Below, in pieces: positions 1 to 8,988 of a stretch of DNA of 64,000 bases. This DNA is from Shewanella sp. MR-4 (GTDB lineage Bacteria; Pseudomonadota; Gammaproteobacteria; Enterobacterales; Shewanellaceae), in NCBI RefSeq assembly GCF_000014685.1, contig NC_008321.1:2539001-2603000 (forward strand). The letters are read 5' to 3'. How positions within the stretch are numbered: position 1 is the stretch's first letter; the number at the start of each line of letters is the position of its first letter. The notes under the pieces are model-generated. The model worked only from the letters and a program-made list of their open reading frames with translations. It was not told the DNA's origin and searched no databases. The translations under genes and the position numbers were made by a program.

Positions 1-1
1 A

Positions 2-577
2 GAATTTAGACTCAGATTTAATCTGCATCCTTTAGCCACGCAAGACCCGGCGGCTATCCCTCACCTTGGGTTGCGTAAAGCCGCGGTACTGATCCCCTTG
101 CAGGAAATTCAGGGCGAGCTCAGTCTGATTTTAACCCAAAGACCGATGCACCTTAGGGCGCACCCTGGGCAAATTAGCTTTCCAGGCGGCAAGATTGAGC
201 CCAGTGATAGTAGCGCCATTACGGCCGCGCTGAGGGAAGCGGAAGAAGAAATTGGTCTTTGCCGAGAAAATGTAGAAGTGATAGGCACCTTCCCCGCCCA
301 TAACACCTTTACCGGTTTTGAAATCACTCCAGTGGTGGGCATGATTAAGCAGGATTTTGCCTTAAGGCTCGATCCCGGCGAAGTCGCCGATTGCTTTACC
401 GTACCCTTAAGTTTTTTTATCGAACCGCAAAATCGCCACCGCAAACAGTTTTTACGCCAAGGGCGTTATTACAGCGTGCATTTTATTCCGTATCAGCAAC
501 GTTTTATCTGGGGCGCGACGGCGGCGATTATCGATCACCTCTGTCGGCATTTGAGTCTTCCCGAGCAGATGCTGTAA
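2..577 (+). CDS. nudL: CoA pyrophosphatase (NUDIX hydrolase), 5' end missing
   Basis: NUDIX-family hydrolase expected to cleave coenzyme A and its derivatives into 3',5'-ADP and phosphopantetheine in the cytoplasm. Seen: a NUDIX box (GGK...REAEEEIGL, with the usual spacing slightly extended) preceded by LILTQRP...LRAHPGQISFPGG, the signature that marks the CoA-specific subgroup. The reading frame stays open through the left edge of the window (residues EFRLRFNLHPLA before the first in-frame TTG at 71), so the gene is truncated at its 5' end by the window rather than starting at 71. It ends at TAA 577, 25 bp before the convergent membrane-protein gene. Family call is firm; the symbol is by resemblance to E. 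coli NudL. Confidence 0.85.
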   Translation, partial: EFRLRFNLHPLATQDPAAIPHLGLRKAAVLIPLQEIQGELSLILTQRPMHLRAHPGQISFPGGKIEPSDSSAITAALREAEEEIGLCRENVEVIGTFPAHNTFTGFEITPVVGMIKQDFALRLDPGEVADCFTVPLSFFIEPQNRHRKQFLRQGRYYSVHFIPYQQRFIWGATAAIIDHLCRHLSLPEQML

Positions 578-601
578 ACCCGCATTGCTCTTTTGGATAA
601 T

Positions 602-937
602 TCAAATCACAAAATGCACATATAAGCCCGCCACTAACGAGGTAAGCAGCAGCAAGGGAATATTAAACCAATAACCCAGTTTGCTGTGATGGGCGACATA
701 GTAATTAAACGCCAGACTTATCAGGCTTATCGCACCGCAGCCCCAAATGATGTATTGCAGTAATTCGGTTTCGCTTGGGTCCCAATAGTGTCTGAAGGTT
801 TCACCGCGACTCAAGTAGGATCCGACCTCTCGTTCGGGGCGAGCCTCGCCAAACACCATCAGCGCGTACACCGCCAAGGTCCAGCCCAGAATGGATAATG
901 TGGCGAGGATCATCTGAAATATTTTGACTTTCCGCAT
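602..937 (-). CDS. Small inner-membrane protein, function unknown
   Basis: A 111-residue protein with three evident hydrophobic segments (about residues 7-27, 61-78 and 87-108) separated by a polar loop rich in charged residues (GEARPEREVGSYLSRGETFRHYWDPSE). I do not recognise a family. The ATG at 937 is chosen over the in-frame TTG at 949 because GGGAGG lies four bases upstream of the ATG and the TTG has no ribosome binding site. It converges on the NUDIX gene and is divergent from asnS. Likely a monocistronic gene for a small membrane protein. Confidence 0.7.
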   Translation of the reverse strand: MRKVKIFQMILATLSILGWTLAVYALMVFGEARPEREVGSYLSRGETFRHYWDPSETELLQYIIWGCGAISLISLAFNYYVAHHSKLGYWFNIPLLLLTSLVAGLYVHFVI

Positions 938-1088
938 ACCGCCTCCCAAGTTTTAAGGCACCCTATCACTCAATATTAGTAATATTAACCTCAGGATACC
1001 TTTTTCAGCTTGAGAAAAGCCACCAGCAAGGTAATATAAACCTCCAAAAATTTTCATATAAAACGTTTCGTTGGAGAACTAAGCAACA

Positions 1089-2489
1089 ATGAGCATTGCA
1101 TCGGTCGCTTCTGTATTTAAAGGTGAGCACGCAGTTGGTTCGACAGTCACAGTCCGTGGCTGGGTCAGAACCCGTCGTGACTCTAAAGCTGGCATCTCTT
1201 TTTTAGCTGTCTATGACGGCTCCTGCTTTAATCCTATCCAAGGTGTTGTGCCAAATAGCTTAGAAAATTACGACAACGAAGTGTTAAAGCTGACAGCTGG
1301 CTGCTCTGTGATCGTAACCGGTGAGATTGTGGAATCTCCTGGCGCTGGCCAAGCCTACGAGCTGCAAGTCACACAAGTTGAAGTGACAGGCTGGGTTGAA
1401 GATCCAGACACTTACCCAATGGCGGCTAAGCGTCACTCAATCGAGCATTTACGCGAACTGGCCCACTTACGCCCACGTACCAACATCATTGGTGCCGTTG
1501 CCCGCGTGCGTAACTGTTTGTCTCAAGCGATTCACCGTTTCTACCACGAAAATGGTTTCGTGTGGGTGTCTACACCGCTGATCACCGCATCAGACTGTGA
1601 AGGCGCGGGTGAAATGTTCCGTGTCTCCACACTGGATATGGAAAACCTGCCACGCACCAGCGACGGCAAAGTAGACTATGACAAAGACTTCTTCGGTAAA
1701 GAGGCATTCTTAACCGTATCGGGCCAGCTGAACGGCGAAACCTACGCCTGCGCCCTGTCAAAAATCTATACCTTTGGCCCGACGTTCCGTGCTGAAAACT
1801 CAAACACCAGCCGCCACTTAGCGGAATTCTGGATGGTTGAGCCAGAAGTGGCGTTCGCGACCTTAAGCGATATCGCAAACCTTGCCGAAGGCATGCTGAA
1901 ATACGCCTTTAACGCCGTATTAGCTGAGCGTATGGACGATTTACAATTCTTCGCCCAGCACGTAGATAAAACTGTGATTGAGCGTCTGCAGTCTTTCGTA
2001 TCGAGTGATTTCGCCCAAGTGGATTACACCGATGCGGTTGAGATCCTGCAAAAATGTGGTCGTGAGTTCGAATTCCCAGTGTCTTGGGGTATCGACTTAT
2101 CCTCTGAGCACGAGCGTTATCTGGCCGAGGAGCACTTCAAAGCCCCCGTGGTTGTGAAGAACTATCCAAAAGATATCAAAGCTTTCTACATGCGCCTCAA
2201 CGAAGACGGTAAAACCGTTGCCGCGATGGACGTATTAGCCCCAGGCATCGGTGAAATCATCGGTGGTTCACAACGTGAAGAGCGTTTAGACGTACTGGAT
2301 ATGCGTTTAGAAGAAATGGATCTGAACAAAGAAGATTACTGGTGGTACCGCGATCTGCGCCGTTACGGCACAGTTCCACACGCAGGTTTCGGTCTGGGCT
2401 TCGAGCGTTTAGTGTCTTACGTGACGGGCGTATCGAACATCCGTGACGTGATCCCATTCCCACGCGCGCCTCGCACTGCGAACTTCTAA
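1089..2489 (+). CDS. asnS: Asparagine--tRNA ligase
   Basis: Class IIb aminoacyl-tRNA synthetase, 466 residues, the normal length. It charges tRNA-Asn with asparagine in the cytoplasm. Seen: N-terminal OB-fold anticodon-binding domain (VTVRGWVRTRRDSKAGISFLAVYDGS, residues 18-45), class II motif 2 (TFRAENSNTSRHLAEFWMVEPE, about residues 232-253) and motif 3 near the C-terminus (GFGLGFERLVSYVTGVSNIRDVIPFPR). The start has GGAGAAC about 10 bases upstream. An intrinsic terminator follows 26 bp after the stop, so it is probably transcribed alone. Codon use is strongly biased, as expected for a highly expressed gene. Confidence 0.98.
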   Translation: MSIASVASVFKGEHAVGSTVTVRGWVRTRRDSKAGISFLAVYDGSCFNPIQGVVPNSLENYDNEVLKLTAGCSVIVTGEIVESPGAGQAYELQVTQVEVTGWVEDPDTYPMAAKRHSIEHLRELAHLRPRTNIIGAVARVRNCLSQAIHRFYHENGFVWVSTPLITASDCEGAGEMFRVSTLDMENLPRTSDGKVDYDKDFFGKEAFLTVSGQLNGETYACALSKIYTFGPTFRAENSNTSRHLAEFWMVEPEVAFATLSDIANLAEGMLKYAFNAVLAERMDDLQFFAQHVDKTVIERLQSFVSSDFAQVDYTDAVEILQKCGREFEFPVSWGIDLSSEHERYLAEEHFKAPVVVKNYPKDIKAFYMRLNEDGKTVAAMDVLAPGIGEIIGGSQREERLDVLDMRLEEMDLNKEDYWWYRDLRRYGTVPHAGFGLGFERLVSYVTGVSNIRDVIPFPRAPRTANF

Positions 2490-2515
2490 TTTGTCCGTTA
2501 AAAGACACATACTTT

Positions 2516-2541
2516 AAAACGCGCCTCGGCGCGTTTTTTAT
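2516..2541 (+). terminator. Intrinsic terminator of asnS
   Basis: Ten-base-pair stem AAAACGCGCC / GGCGCGTTTT with a two-base loop, running into a T tract directly after asnS. Confidence 0.85.
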
Positions 2542-2752
2542 TGCCCAGTAAAAATGCGTTAAAATTCATCACTCGGTCAAACTCCTTTGCCTGAGTCCTT
2601 GCACTTTAGGGGGCAAGAAATCTAAGATGGCTGCGGCTAACTTATGTGTTTAGCGCAGATAAAAGCCCTGTGGCAGGAAGTCACCTAGTCGTCGTTAGTA
2701 AGCGAGTTGCAAAAGGCAACTCAACAGCATTTTGCTCAATCGAGGAATCACA

Positions 2753-3763
2753 ATGTCAAAAATCAATTTACTTTTGCTGTGCGGCGGTGGAAGTGCGGAA
2801 CACGATATTTCCCTACTGTCGGCTAATTATTTTGAAACCTCATTAGCAAAATCCGAGCAGTTTAATGTACTGCGTGTGGTACTGGACAAGTTTGGCCAAT
2901 ACCAAACCGCCGCAGGCGATGACTGTGAGCTGACCAATAACCGCGAAATTCGCTTCCGTGATGAGACCAAGGCGCCTTGGCCTGTGGATTATGTGATCCC
3001 CTGTATTCACGGCTATCCGGGCGAGACAGGCGACATCCAGTCGTACTTTAACCTTATCCAACTGCCCTACTTTGGTTGCGAATCCGAAGCCAGCAGCAAC
3101 TGTTTTAACAAGATCACCGCTAAGATGTGGTTCAGTGCCTTAGGCATTCCTAACACACCTTATATCTTCTTAAATCAATACGATGATGAAGCGATTGCCC
3201 AAACCCAAGCCGCGCTCGAAAACTGGGGTTCGATTTTCGTCAAAGCCGCATCTCAAGGTTCTTCTGTGGGTTGCTATAAAGTCGATGACAGCAGCAAAGT
3301 CGCAGGCGTGTTAAAAGATGCCTTTGGTTATGCACCCTATGTGATTGTCGAAAAAACCATTAAAGCCCGTGAGCTTGAAGTCGCCGTTTATGAGTATCAA
3401 GGCGAAGTGGTTGCGACTCTGCCGGGCGAAATCATCTGCGATAGCAATACCTTCTACACCTTCGATGAAAAATACGCCAAGAGCAGTAAGGCACGCACCG
3501 ATGTAGTCGCACAAAATGTGCCTACTGACATCAGCGAGCAGATCCGCGCCTATGCAATTAAAGCCTTTAAGGGCATGAAGCTTCGCCATCTGTCACGTAT
3601 CGACTTTTTCTTAACCCAGGATAATGAAATCCTGCTTAACGAAATCAATACCTTCCCAGGTTCGACGCCGATTTCGATGTTCCCTAAGATGTTACAAAAC
3701 CATGGGCATGATTTTACCGAATACTTAAGTTTGGTGATTAACGGCCAGTTAGCGGCTAAGTGA
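2753..3763 (+). CDS. ddlA: D-alanine--D-alanine ligase
   Basis: ATP-grasp ligase (336 residues) that joins two D-alanines for the peptidoglycan precursor. Seen: N-terminal LLLLCGGGSAEHDISLLSA nucleotide/substrate loop typical of DdlA/DdlB, central ATP-grasp segment (IFVKAASQGSSVGCYKV ... YVIVEKTIKARELEVAVYEYQGE), and C-terminal SRIDFFLTQDNEILLNEINTFPGSTPISMFPKM with the metal- and substrate-binding residues. The start at 2753 is preferred over the upstream ATG-like codon at 2732 because GAGGAA lies about 8 bases upstream. It stands alone, away from the mur/fts cluster, as ddlA does in enterobacteria, so the A-type symbol is used; that assignment is inference. Confidence 0.92.
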   Translation: MSKINLLLLCGGGSAEHDISLLSANYFETSLAKSEQFNVLRVVLDKFGQYQTAAGDDCELTNNREIRFRDETKAPWPVDYVIPCIHGYPGETGDIQSYFNLIQLPYFGCESEASSNCFNKITAKMWFSALGIPNTPYIFLNQYDDEAIAQTQAALENWGSIFVKAASQGSSVGCYKVDDSSKVAGVLKDAFGYAPYVIVEKTIKARELEVAVYEYQGEVVATLPGEIICDSNTFYTFDEKYAKSSKARTDVVAQNVPTDISEQIRAYAIKAFKGMKLRHLSRIDFFLTQDNEILLNEINTFPGSTPISMFPKMLQNHGHDFTEYLSLVINGQLAAK

Positions 3764-3769
3764 TAAACA

Positions 3770-3797
3770 AAGAGCGCCTATGGCGCTCTTCTTTTTT
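3770..3797. terminator. Terminator between ddlA and the GGDEF-EAL gene
   Basis: Stem AAGAGCGCC / GGCGCTCTT with a three-base loop and a T-rich tail on the plus strand. It sits between two convergent genes, so it may act in both directions. Confidence 0.8.
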
Positions 3798-3815
3798 GAG
3801 GTTAGTTTGAACTCA

Positions 3816-6074
3816 TCATGAATGGTGATGGGCCGCAGCTTGCTCGGCAAGTAACTCAAAAAATGCCGCCTTGGGCATGGGCTTATAAAAGATATAGCCT
3901 TGAATTTCTTGAATATGGTTTTCCATCATCACCTTTAGCTGCGCTTCGGTTTCCACCCCTTCTGCCGTCACACTCAAATTCAGCGCATGACTTAAGCGCA
4001 CTATCGCCTCAACCAAGGCAAGGTGGCGCTCACCTTCATCCAATCTATCGATAAAGCTCTTATCGATTTTGATTTGATCTATCGGGAAATTCGCTAAATA
4101 GGACAAAGAAGAATAACCGGTACCAAAGTCGTCGAGGGAGATTTTAATGCCACGACCGCGTAACTCATTCAGTACTTTGATTAAATGCACATGCTGTTTC
4201 ATCAACAGCGATTCGGTGATTTCTAAGGTGATAAGCTCGTAGGGAAACTCAATCAAGCCCAACTCTTCGATAATATCGGCAAAAGAGTCACAAAATTCAT
4301 CCTGTAACTCATGGGACCAAAACTCAAAGGTCGACACGTTGACCGCTAAATTGATTGGCCAGCCCAATGCTTGCATGTCAATAATGGTTTGCATCACAGC
4401 TTTGCGTACATAGCGGCCAATGTTAACGATCAAACCGCTGTTTTCGGCGATGGGGATAAATTCATCGGGGGAAATAAACTGCCCCTCGTGCTGCCAACGT
4501 AGTAGCACTTCAGCGCGCAGCACAAGTCCAGTTGTCGCATCGACTATAGGCTGAAAATACAGTTCGAAAGCCTCTTGCTCTAAAGCTTGTTTCAGTAATG
4601 TATGCAAATTCGCCGTGCGCTCGGCGTTTAACTGCATTTGTTCGGTGAAAAAATGATAACGATTACGGCCATTCGCCTTGGAGATATACATGGCCTGATC
4701 GGCGCAGTTTAACAGTTGCTCTAAATCCAGCGCATCTTCGGGAAAGCGGGCAATCCCAATACTCACAGAACTGTATACCCCCTTATCCAGGGACAGCTCA
4801 TAACGCCGATAAACCTGTCTATTAATTTTTTCAGCCAGTTGTGACAACTCCCGCTGCGTCACAATGCCAGGGAGGAGCAAGGCAAACTCATCACCCCCAA
4901 GGCGTGAGAATACCGCTTGATCATTTAGGCAGGTTTTAATCTCCTCCACCACCTGCACCAGCAGCGCATCCCCTTTATCGTGGCCGTAGGTATCGTTCAC
5001 TTGTTTAAAGTTATCTAAATCCATCAGCATAAAGCTAAAGCCGGGTGTTAAGCTGTCGGCGGAGATCAGCTCTTGGATTTGTCGAAACAAGGCATTACGG
5101 TTGGCAAGCCCAGTGAGGGAATCGTTATTGGCTTGATACTTGATTAACTGCGCCGCTTTTTTACGCTCACTGATATCGGAAAATAACCAAGCAAAACCGT
5201 TTTCGTTACTATGGGATTCGCGAAACACTGTTACGGTTAAATCGAGGTAAAAGGTCTCACCGTTATTACGTAGGCCAATCAACTCACCCTGCCACATTTT
5301 GCCCTCAGACAGATGTTGAAACAGGGAATCGATTTCGTGGGGTTCAGAGGGAGAGAAAAAGTGTTCGGGGCAAAAATCATCAATATCAGTGGTTTCAGGA
5401 TAAACCATCTGGGTAAAAGCATCGTTAGCATAGAGCACGGAATGGCTGGCATTGGTGATGACTAACGACAGAGGTAGGCGATCAAATATTTTCACCGCAA
5501 GACGCTGAAACTCGAGCGAGCGACTGCGTTCTATGGCTAAACTCGCCAGTCTCGCCGCCTCGGCTATCAAGGTTAAATCTGCAGTCGTTGGCGATTTAAC
5601 CTCCTCATAGTACATGGCAAAAGTACCTAACACCTTGCCTTGACTATCTTTGATAGGTTCAGACCAACAGGCTCTCAGCCCATGGGCTAGCGCAAAGGAT
5701 TGATACAAGGCCCAATAGGGATGATGCTCGATATCTTCGACTATCACACGCTCCCCCGTATAAGCCGCAGTACCACAGGAACCGACCTCTGGGCCAATTT
5801 CGACTCCATGGATAGCTTGGTTATAACTGTCGGGTAAATGTGGCGCGGCGCCCGTGAGTAGCTTTTTACCATCTTCACTGAGCAACAACACGGAGGCGTG
5901 CGTACCTAAACGCTGATCTTCGATTTTTAACACTAAAGCATGGAGAATTTCTGCTAATGGCGCGCCATTAAGCAGCATAGAGAGAATGCCGCTATAGCAT
6001 TCTAGGCTTACGCTTTGATTAAAATGAGTATTTTTATCGCCGATACTGCCAGTAACCTGAATTCCTTCGTCCAT
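3816..6074 (-). CDS. GAF-PAS-GGDEF-EAL cyclic-di-GMP signalling protein
   Basis: Cytoplasmic sensor of 752 residues predicted to make and/or degrade cyclic di-GMP. Seen, in order: a GAF domain (about residues 25-185; GSCGTAAYTGERVIVEDIEHHPYW is the conserved core), a PAS domain (about 195-305), a GGDEF domain with intact RLGGDEF near residue 395, and an EAL domain in which the signature reads EVL (about residue 522) while DDFGTGYSSLSYL is intact. No transmembrane segment or signal peptide. The start at 6074 (MDEGIQ) has AAGGGA just upstream; the ATG at 6089 has no binding site. Both catalytic domains may be active; EVL variants are known among working phosphodiesterases. The ligand of the GAF/PAS domains cannot be read from sequence. 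Confidence 0.9.
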   Translation of the reverse strand: MDEGIQVTGSIGDKNTHFNQSVSLECYSGILSMLLNGAPLAEILHALVLKIEDQRLGTHASVLLLSEDGKKLLTGAAPHLPDSYNQAIHGVEIGPEVGSCGTAAYTGERVIVEDIEHHPYWALYQSFALAHGLRACWSEPIKDSQGKVLGTFAMYYEEVKSPTTADLTLIAEAARLASLAIERSRSLEFQRLAVKIFDRLPLSLVITNASHSVLYANDAFTQMVYPETTDIDDFCPEHFFSPSEPHEIDSLFQHLSEGKMWQGELIGLRNNGETFYLDLTVTVFRESHSNENGFAWLFSDISERKKAAQLIKYQANNDSLTGLANRNALFRQIQELISADSLTPGFSFMLMDLDNFKQVNDTYGHDKGDALLVQVVEEIKTCLNDQAVFSRLGGDEFALLLPGIVTQRELSQLAEKINRQVYRRYELSLDKGVYSSVSIGIARFPEDALDLEQLLNCADQAMYISKANGRNRYHFFTEQMQLNAERTANLHTLLKQALEQEAFELYFQPIVDATTGLVLRAEVLLRWQHEGQFISPDEFIPIAENSGLIVNIGRYVRKAVMQTIIDMQALGWPINLAVNVSTFEFWSHELQDEFCDSFADIIEELGLIEFPYELITLEITESLLMKQHVHLIKVLNELRGRGIKISLDDFGTGYSSLSYLANFPIDQIKIDKSFIDRLDEGERHLALVEAIVRLSHALNLSVTAEGVETEAQLKVMMENHIQEIQGYIFYKPMPKAAFFELLAEQAAAHHHS

Positions 6075-6157
6075 ACATCCCTTAGTCATTTAGCGCGTAA
6101 GTTAACGACCTTACTAAGATGAACAACCTTTGTAAATCAGGGGTGAATTTTAGGTAT

Positions 6158-6208
6158 TAAAAAGCACTAAAGCAACTTTTCAATTCGAATGAAAACTTGC
6201 TTTAGTGC
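6158..6208 (-). terminator. Long-stem terminator of the RsmB-like gene
   Basis: On the minus strand GCACTAAAGCAA pairs with TTGCTTTAGTGC, with a further inner stem (TTTTCA/TGAAAA), followed by TTTTTAAT. It starts 17 bp after the stop of the methyltransferase gene. Confidence 0.8.
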
Positions 6209-6224
6209 GAGATATTACGAAGGT

Positions 6225-7439
6225 TTACTCTTGAATTCGCTCGAGTTTTGCTAAATAAAAACCATCAAATCCGCTATCGGCAGGACTGATAGTTTCATCC
6301 TCAAGCAAGCGGAAATTGGGGTTTTCCGCTAAAAAAGCATCCACTTGGCCGCGGTTTTCACAGGGGAAAATTGAGCAGGTCGCGTACACCACAATGCCGC
6401 CAACCTTCACCATACGGCTATAACTGCTCAGGATATGCTTTTGCAGCTCCATCAACACGGGTAAACGCTCGGCGGTATCACGCCATTTAGCATCGGGATT
6501 GCGCTTTAATACCCCAAGGCCAGAGCAAGGCACATCGAGCAGCACACGATCGGCGCTAAGTTTTAAGCGTTTGATGGTTTTTGAGCCGACAATTAATCGG
6601 GTTTCGATATTGTGGGCACCATTACGGCGGGCGCGTTCCTTGAGGTTGTCGAGTTTCCATTGCTCCACATCCATCGCCAATAAACGGCCTTTACCCTGCA
6701 TCTGCGCGGCGATATGTAGGGTCTTGCCCCCCGCTCCCGCGCAGGCATCGATCACTCGCATTCCCGGTTTGGCATCGAGCGCGGCGGCCACACGTTGTGA
6801 GCCCGCATCTTGTTGCTCAAATAGACCGTCTTTAAAGCTGTTAGTCCGGAACAGCGCGGAATCGGAGGTCACTTCAAGGGCTGAATCAACGTCCTCAACC
6901 GCTTGGGTGGTGACAAATTCGGTCGCCAGTTTTTGCGCTAACTCATCACGACTGACTTTCAGGCCATTGACCCGCAGGAAGCGTTTTGGTGGCGTGCTTA
7001 AGGCGGCGCGCTCCTTTTCCCAAGACGTGCCAAGCTGCGCTTGACCCATGGTATCTAGCCATTCAGGGCAACCGTCCCAAAGTACGGGTTGGCGCTGCGC
7101 CTGCTCGATACGCTCGGCTAAACGCTCTGCATCGACCGGCAAGGAATACTGCATCTTAGGCAGTTCTAGCTTGTGGAATAAATGCCACACATTAAGCAGC
7201 TTAGAGCCTAAACGCTCCATTTCTTCAGGCTTAATTTCGGCTAAGAAACAATACAGATTTAACCGGCGCAGAATATCGCCCGTTACAGTGGCAATACGCG
7301 CCTGTTCGGCGGGTACTAACTTTAATCCCGAAAAATGCTGAGAATACGCCCGGTCTAAGGGTTTTCCTTCGCTTAGCACCATAGCTAAGATACTGATCAC
7401 TAATTCATTCGAGCTGGCAGAAAGCGGAGAATTCAACAT
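6225..7439 (-). CDS. RsmB/NOP-type RNA (cytosine-C5) methyltransferase
   Basis: SAM-dependent m5C methyltransferase, 404 residues, acting on RNA, most likely 16S rRNA. Seen: AdoMet-binding motif I (VIDACAGAGGKTLHIAAQM, about residues 230-248), motif IV DVPCSGLG with one conserved cysteine, and motif VI ATCSIFPCEN with the second cysteine, the pair used by RsmB/RsmF enzymes. The N-terminal 150 residues are a helical region resembling the NusB-like part of RsmB but shorter and divergent, so this may be a paralogue rather than RsmB itself; hence no symbol. Flanked by a strong terminator downstream; probably monocistronic. Confidence 0.85.
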   Translation of the reverse strand: MLNSPLSASSNELVISILAMVLSEGKPLDRAYSQHFSGLKLVPAEQARIATVTGDILRRLNLYCFLAEIKPEEMERLGSKLLNVWHLFHKLELPKMQYSLPVDAERLAERIEQAQRQPVLWDGCPEWLDTMGQAQLGTSWEKERAALSTPPKRFLRVNGLKVSRDELAQKLATEFVTTQAVEDVDSALEVTSDSALFRTNSFKDGLFEQQDAGSQRVAAALDAKPGMRVIDACAGAGGKTLHIAAQMQGKGRLLAMDVEQWKLDNLKERARRNGAHNIETRLIVGSKTIKRLKLSADRVLLDVPCSGLGVLKRNPDAKWRDTAERLPVLMELQKHILSSYSRMVKVGGIVVYATCSIFPCENRGQVDAFLAENPNFRLLEDETISPADSGFDGFYLAKLERIQE

Positions 7440-7544
7440 TTACAGGTCACCGTGAGTAATAAAACCGGGGGATCATAGGAGGTCAGGCACTAATACGCAA
7501 GTAAACAGATGCCTAGTTGCTCTTTCGAAGCGAAAAAGACCAAT

Positions 7545-7573
7545 AAAAAAGCGATCCAAGGGGATCGCTTTTA
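7545..7573 (-). terminator. Terminator of the FHS sugar transporter gene
   Basis: Minus-strand stem AAAAGCGATCC / GGATCGCTTTT with a four-base loop and T tract, 19 bp after the transporter stop codon. Confidence 0.85.
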
Positions 7574-7591
7574 TCGAAATGGCCAATGCCG

Positions 7592-8863
7592 TTACATCTT
7601 AGAGCCTTTCGCCCCATAGAACAGAATAAAACCGTAGCACACCACAGGCAGAATAAAGGCCAATTGAATGCCTAAGTTATCAGCCAACACCCCTTGCAAC
7701 AATGGCACAATCGCACCACCCACAATGGCTAAACAGAGAATACCGCTACCCTGCGACGTGTGCGGACCTAGGTCACGCAGCGCTAAGCTGAAAATAGTGG
7801 GGAACATAATCGAGTTAAATAATCCCACGCCCAAAATCGCCCACATTGCCAGCGTGCCACTGCTGGTGATCGCAACCAGCACCAACAATGCCGCCATCAA
7901 GGCATTGAAAGCCAGCACTGTGCCAGCAGGGATTTTTTGCATTACCGCCGAACCGATAAAGCGCCCGACCATAGCGCCGCCCCAGTAATAGGCGATGTAA
8001 TGGGCCGCTTGCTCTTCTGGCATGCCGACGATATGTGATTCGCCGAGGAAGTTGACTAAGAAGCTACCAATAGACACTTCTGCGCCCACATAAACAAAAA
8101 TCCCCACCGCACCTAACACCAAATGGGTGCTTTGCAGCGCGCTGGTTTTGCCTAAATGGCTTTGCACTTCGCCCGACGCGGCTTCGCTATGTTCACGGAT
8201 CACTGGCAAGTCTAGCTTAGCGAAAATCACCGCGAGTACGGCAAGGGCTGCAGCTAACATTAAGTACGGCAGCTTGACCACTTCCGCCTCGGCATTGGCT
8301 TGCGCTAATTCAGAAGATGCTGTTGTCGCCACTGAAAGAATCAAAATCGAGCCAAAAAATGGCGCGACCGTCGTCCCTAAAGAGTTGAAAGCTTGAGTCA
8401 GGTTTAAGCGGCTCGATGCGGTTTCACTGCTGCCAAGCGCGTTAACATAGGGGTTAGCCGCTACTTGTAATATTGTGATCCCAGAGGCCAATACAAACAA
8501 AGCGCCGAGGAATAATCCGTAGGTCGCAAAGGACGCGGCAGGATAGAACAAACCACAGCCGATACTTGCAATCACTAAGCCTGTGACTATGCCTTTTTGA
8601 TAACCGAGTCGTTTCACTAACTGCCCCGCCGGAATCGACACCAGAAAATAGGCGCCAAAGAAGCAGAACTGGATCAACATCGCTTGGGTGTAATTGAGTG
8701 AAAACACCGCCTTAAGATGAGGGATCAGAATATCGTTCAGACAAGTAATAAAGCCCCACATAAAAAACAGTGAGGTCAATGAGACTAACGCAAAACGATA
8801 ATTACCGTTTCCCGCCTCGCTCACGCTGCTCGTGTGGCTGCTGGTGTTTATAGATGACGCCAT
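7592..8863 (-). CDS. FHS-family sugar:H+ symporter (glucose/galactose type)
   Basis: Major facilitator of the fucose/galactose/glucose:H+ symporter family, 423 residues with twelve predicted membrane helices. Seen: FALVSLTSLFFMWGFITCLNDILIPHLKAVFSLNYTQAMLIQF at the N-terminus, the conserved FHS opening, and FFGAYFLVSIPAGQLVKRLGYQKGI, the family loop 2-3 motif. It lies 125 bp downstream of the alpha-glucosidase gene on the same strand, in the maltodextrin locus, and precedes its own terminator. Role by context: import of glucose or a small maltodextrin product released by the exported amylases. Whether the substrate is glucose or maltose is not decided by sequence. Confidence 0.85.
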   Translation of the reverse strand: MASSINTSSHTSSVSEAGNGNYRFALVSLTSLFFMWGFITCLNDILIPHLKAVFSLNYTQAMLIQFCFFGAYFLVSIPAGQLVKRLGYQKGIVTGLVIASIGCGLFYPAASFATYGLFLGALFVLASGITILQVAANPYVNALGSSETASSRLNLTQAFNSLGTTVAPFFGSILILSVATTASSELAQANAEAEVVKLPYLMLAAALAVLAVIFAKLDLPVIREHSEAASGEVQSHLGKTSALQSTHLVLGAVGIFVYVGAEVSIGSFLVNFLGESHIVGMPEEQAAHYIAYYWGGAMVGRFIGSAVMQKIPAGTVLAFNALMAALLVLVAITSSGTLAMWAILGVGLFNSIMFPTIFSLALRDLGPHTSQGSGILCLAIVGGAIVPLLQGVLADNLGIQLAFILPVVCYGFILFYGAKGSKM

Positions 8864-8988
8864 AGTTGTGCTCTCTAATCATGTTTTTATTATCTAAAGG
8901 GAATGTCCCTTAGGCGTTTTCGTACAACGACAGGCAGTCACAATCAACGTGTGCTGCCCGTCCGAACGAGTGTTATGCCCGTCGAAAA

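Noticed and set aside
6499..7044. 181-codon plus-strand frame opposite the RsmB-like gene
   Set aside because: Antisense to conserved methyltransferase motifs; composition rich in Ser/Arg/Pro typical of shadow frames.
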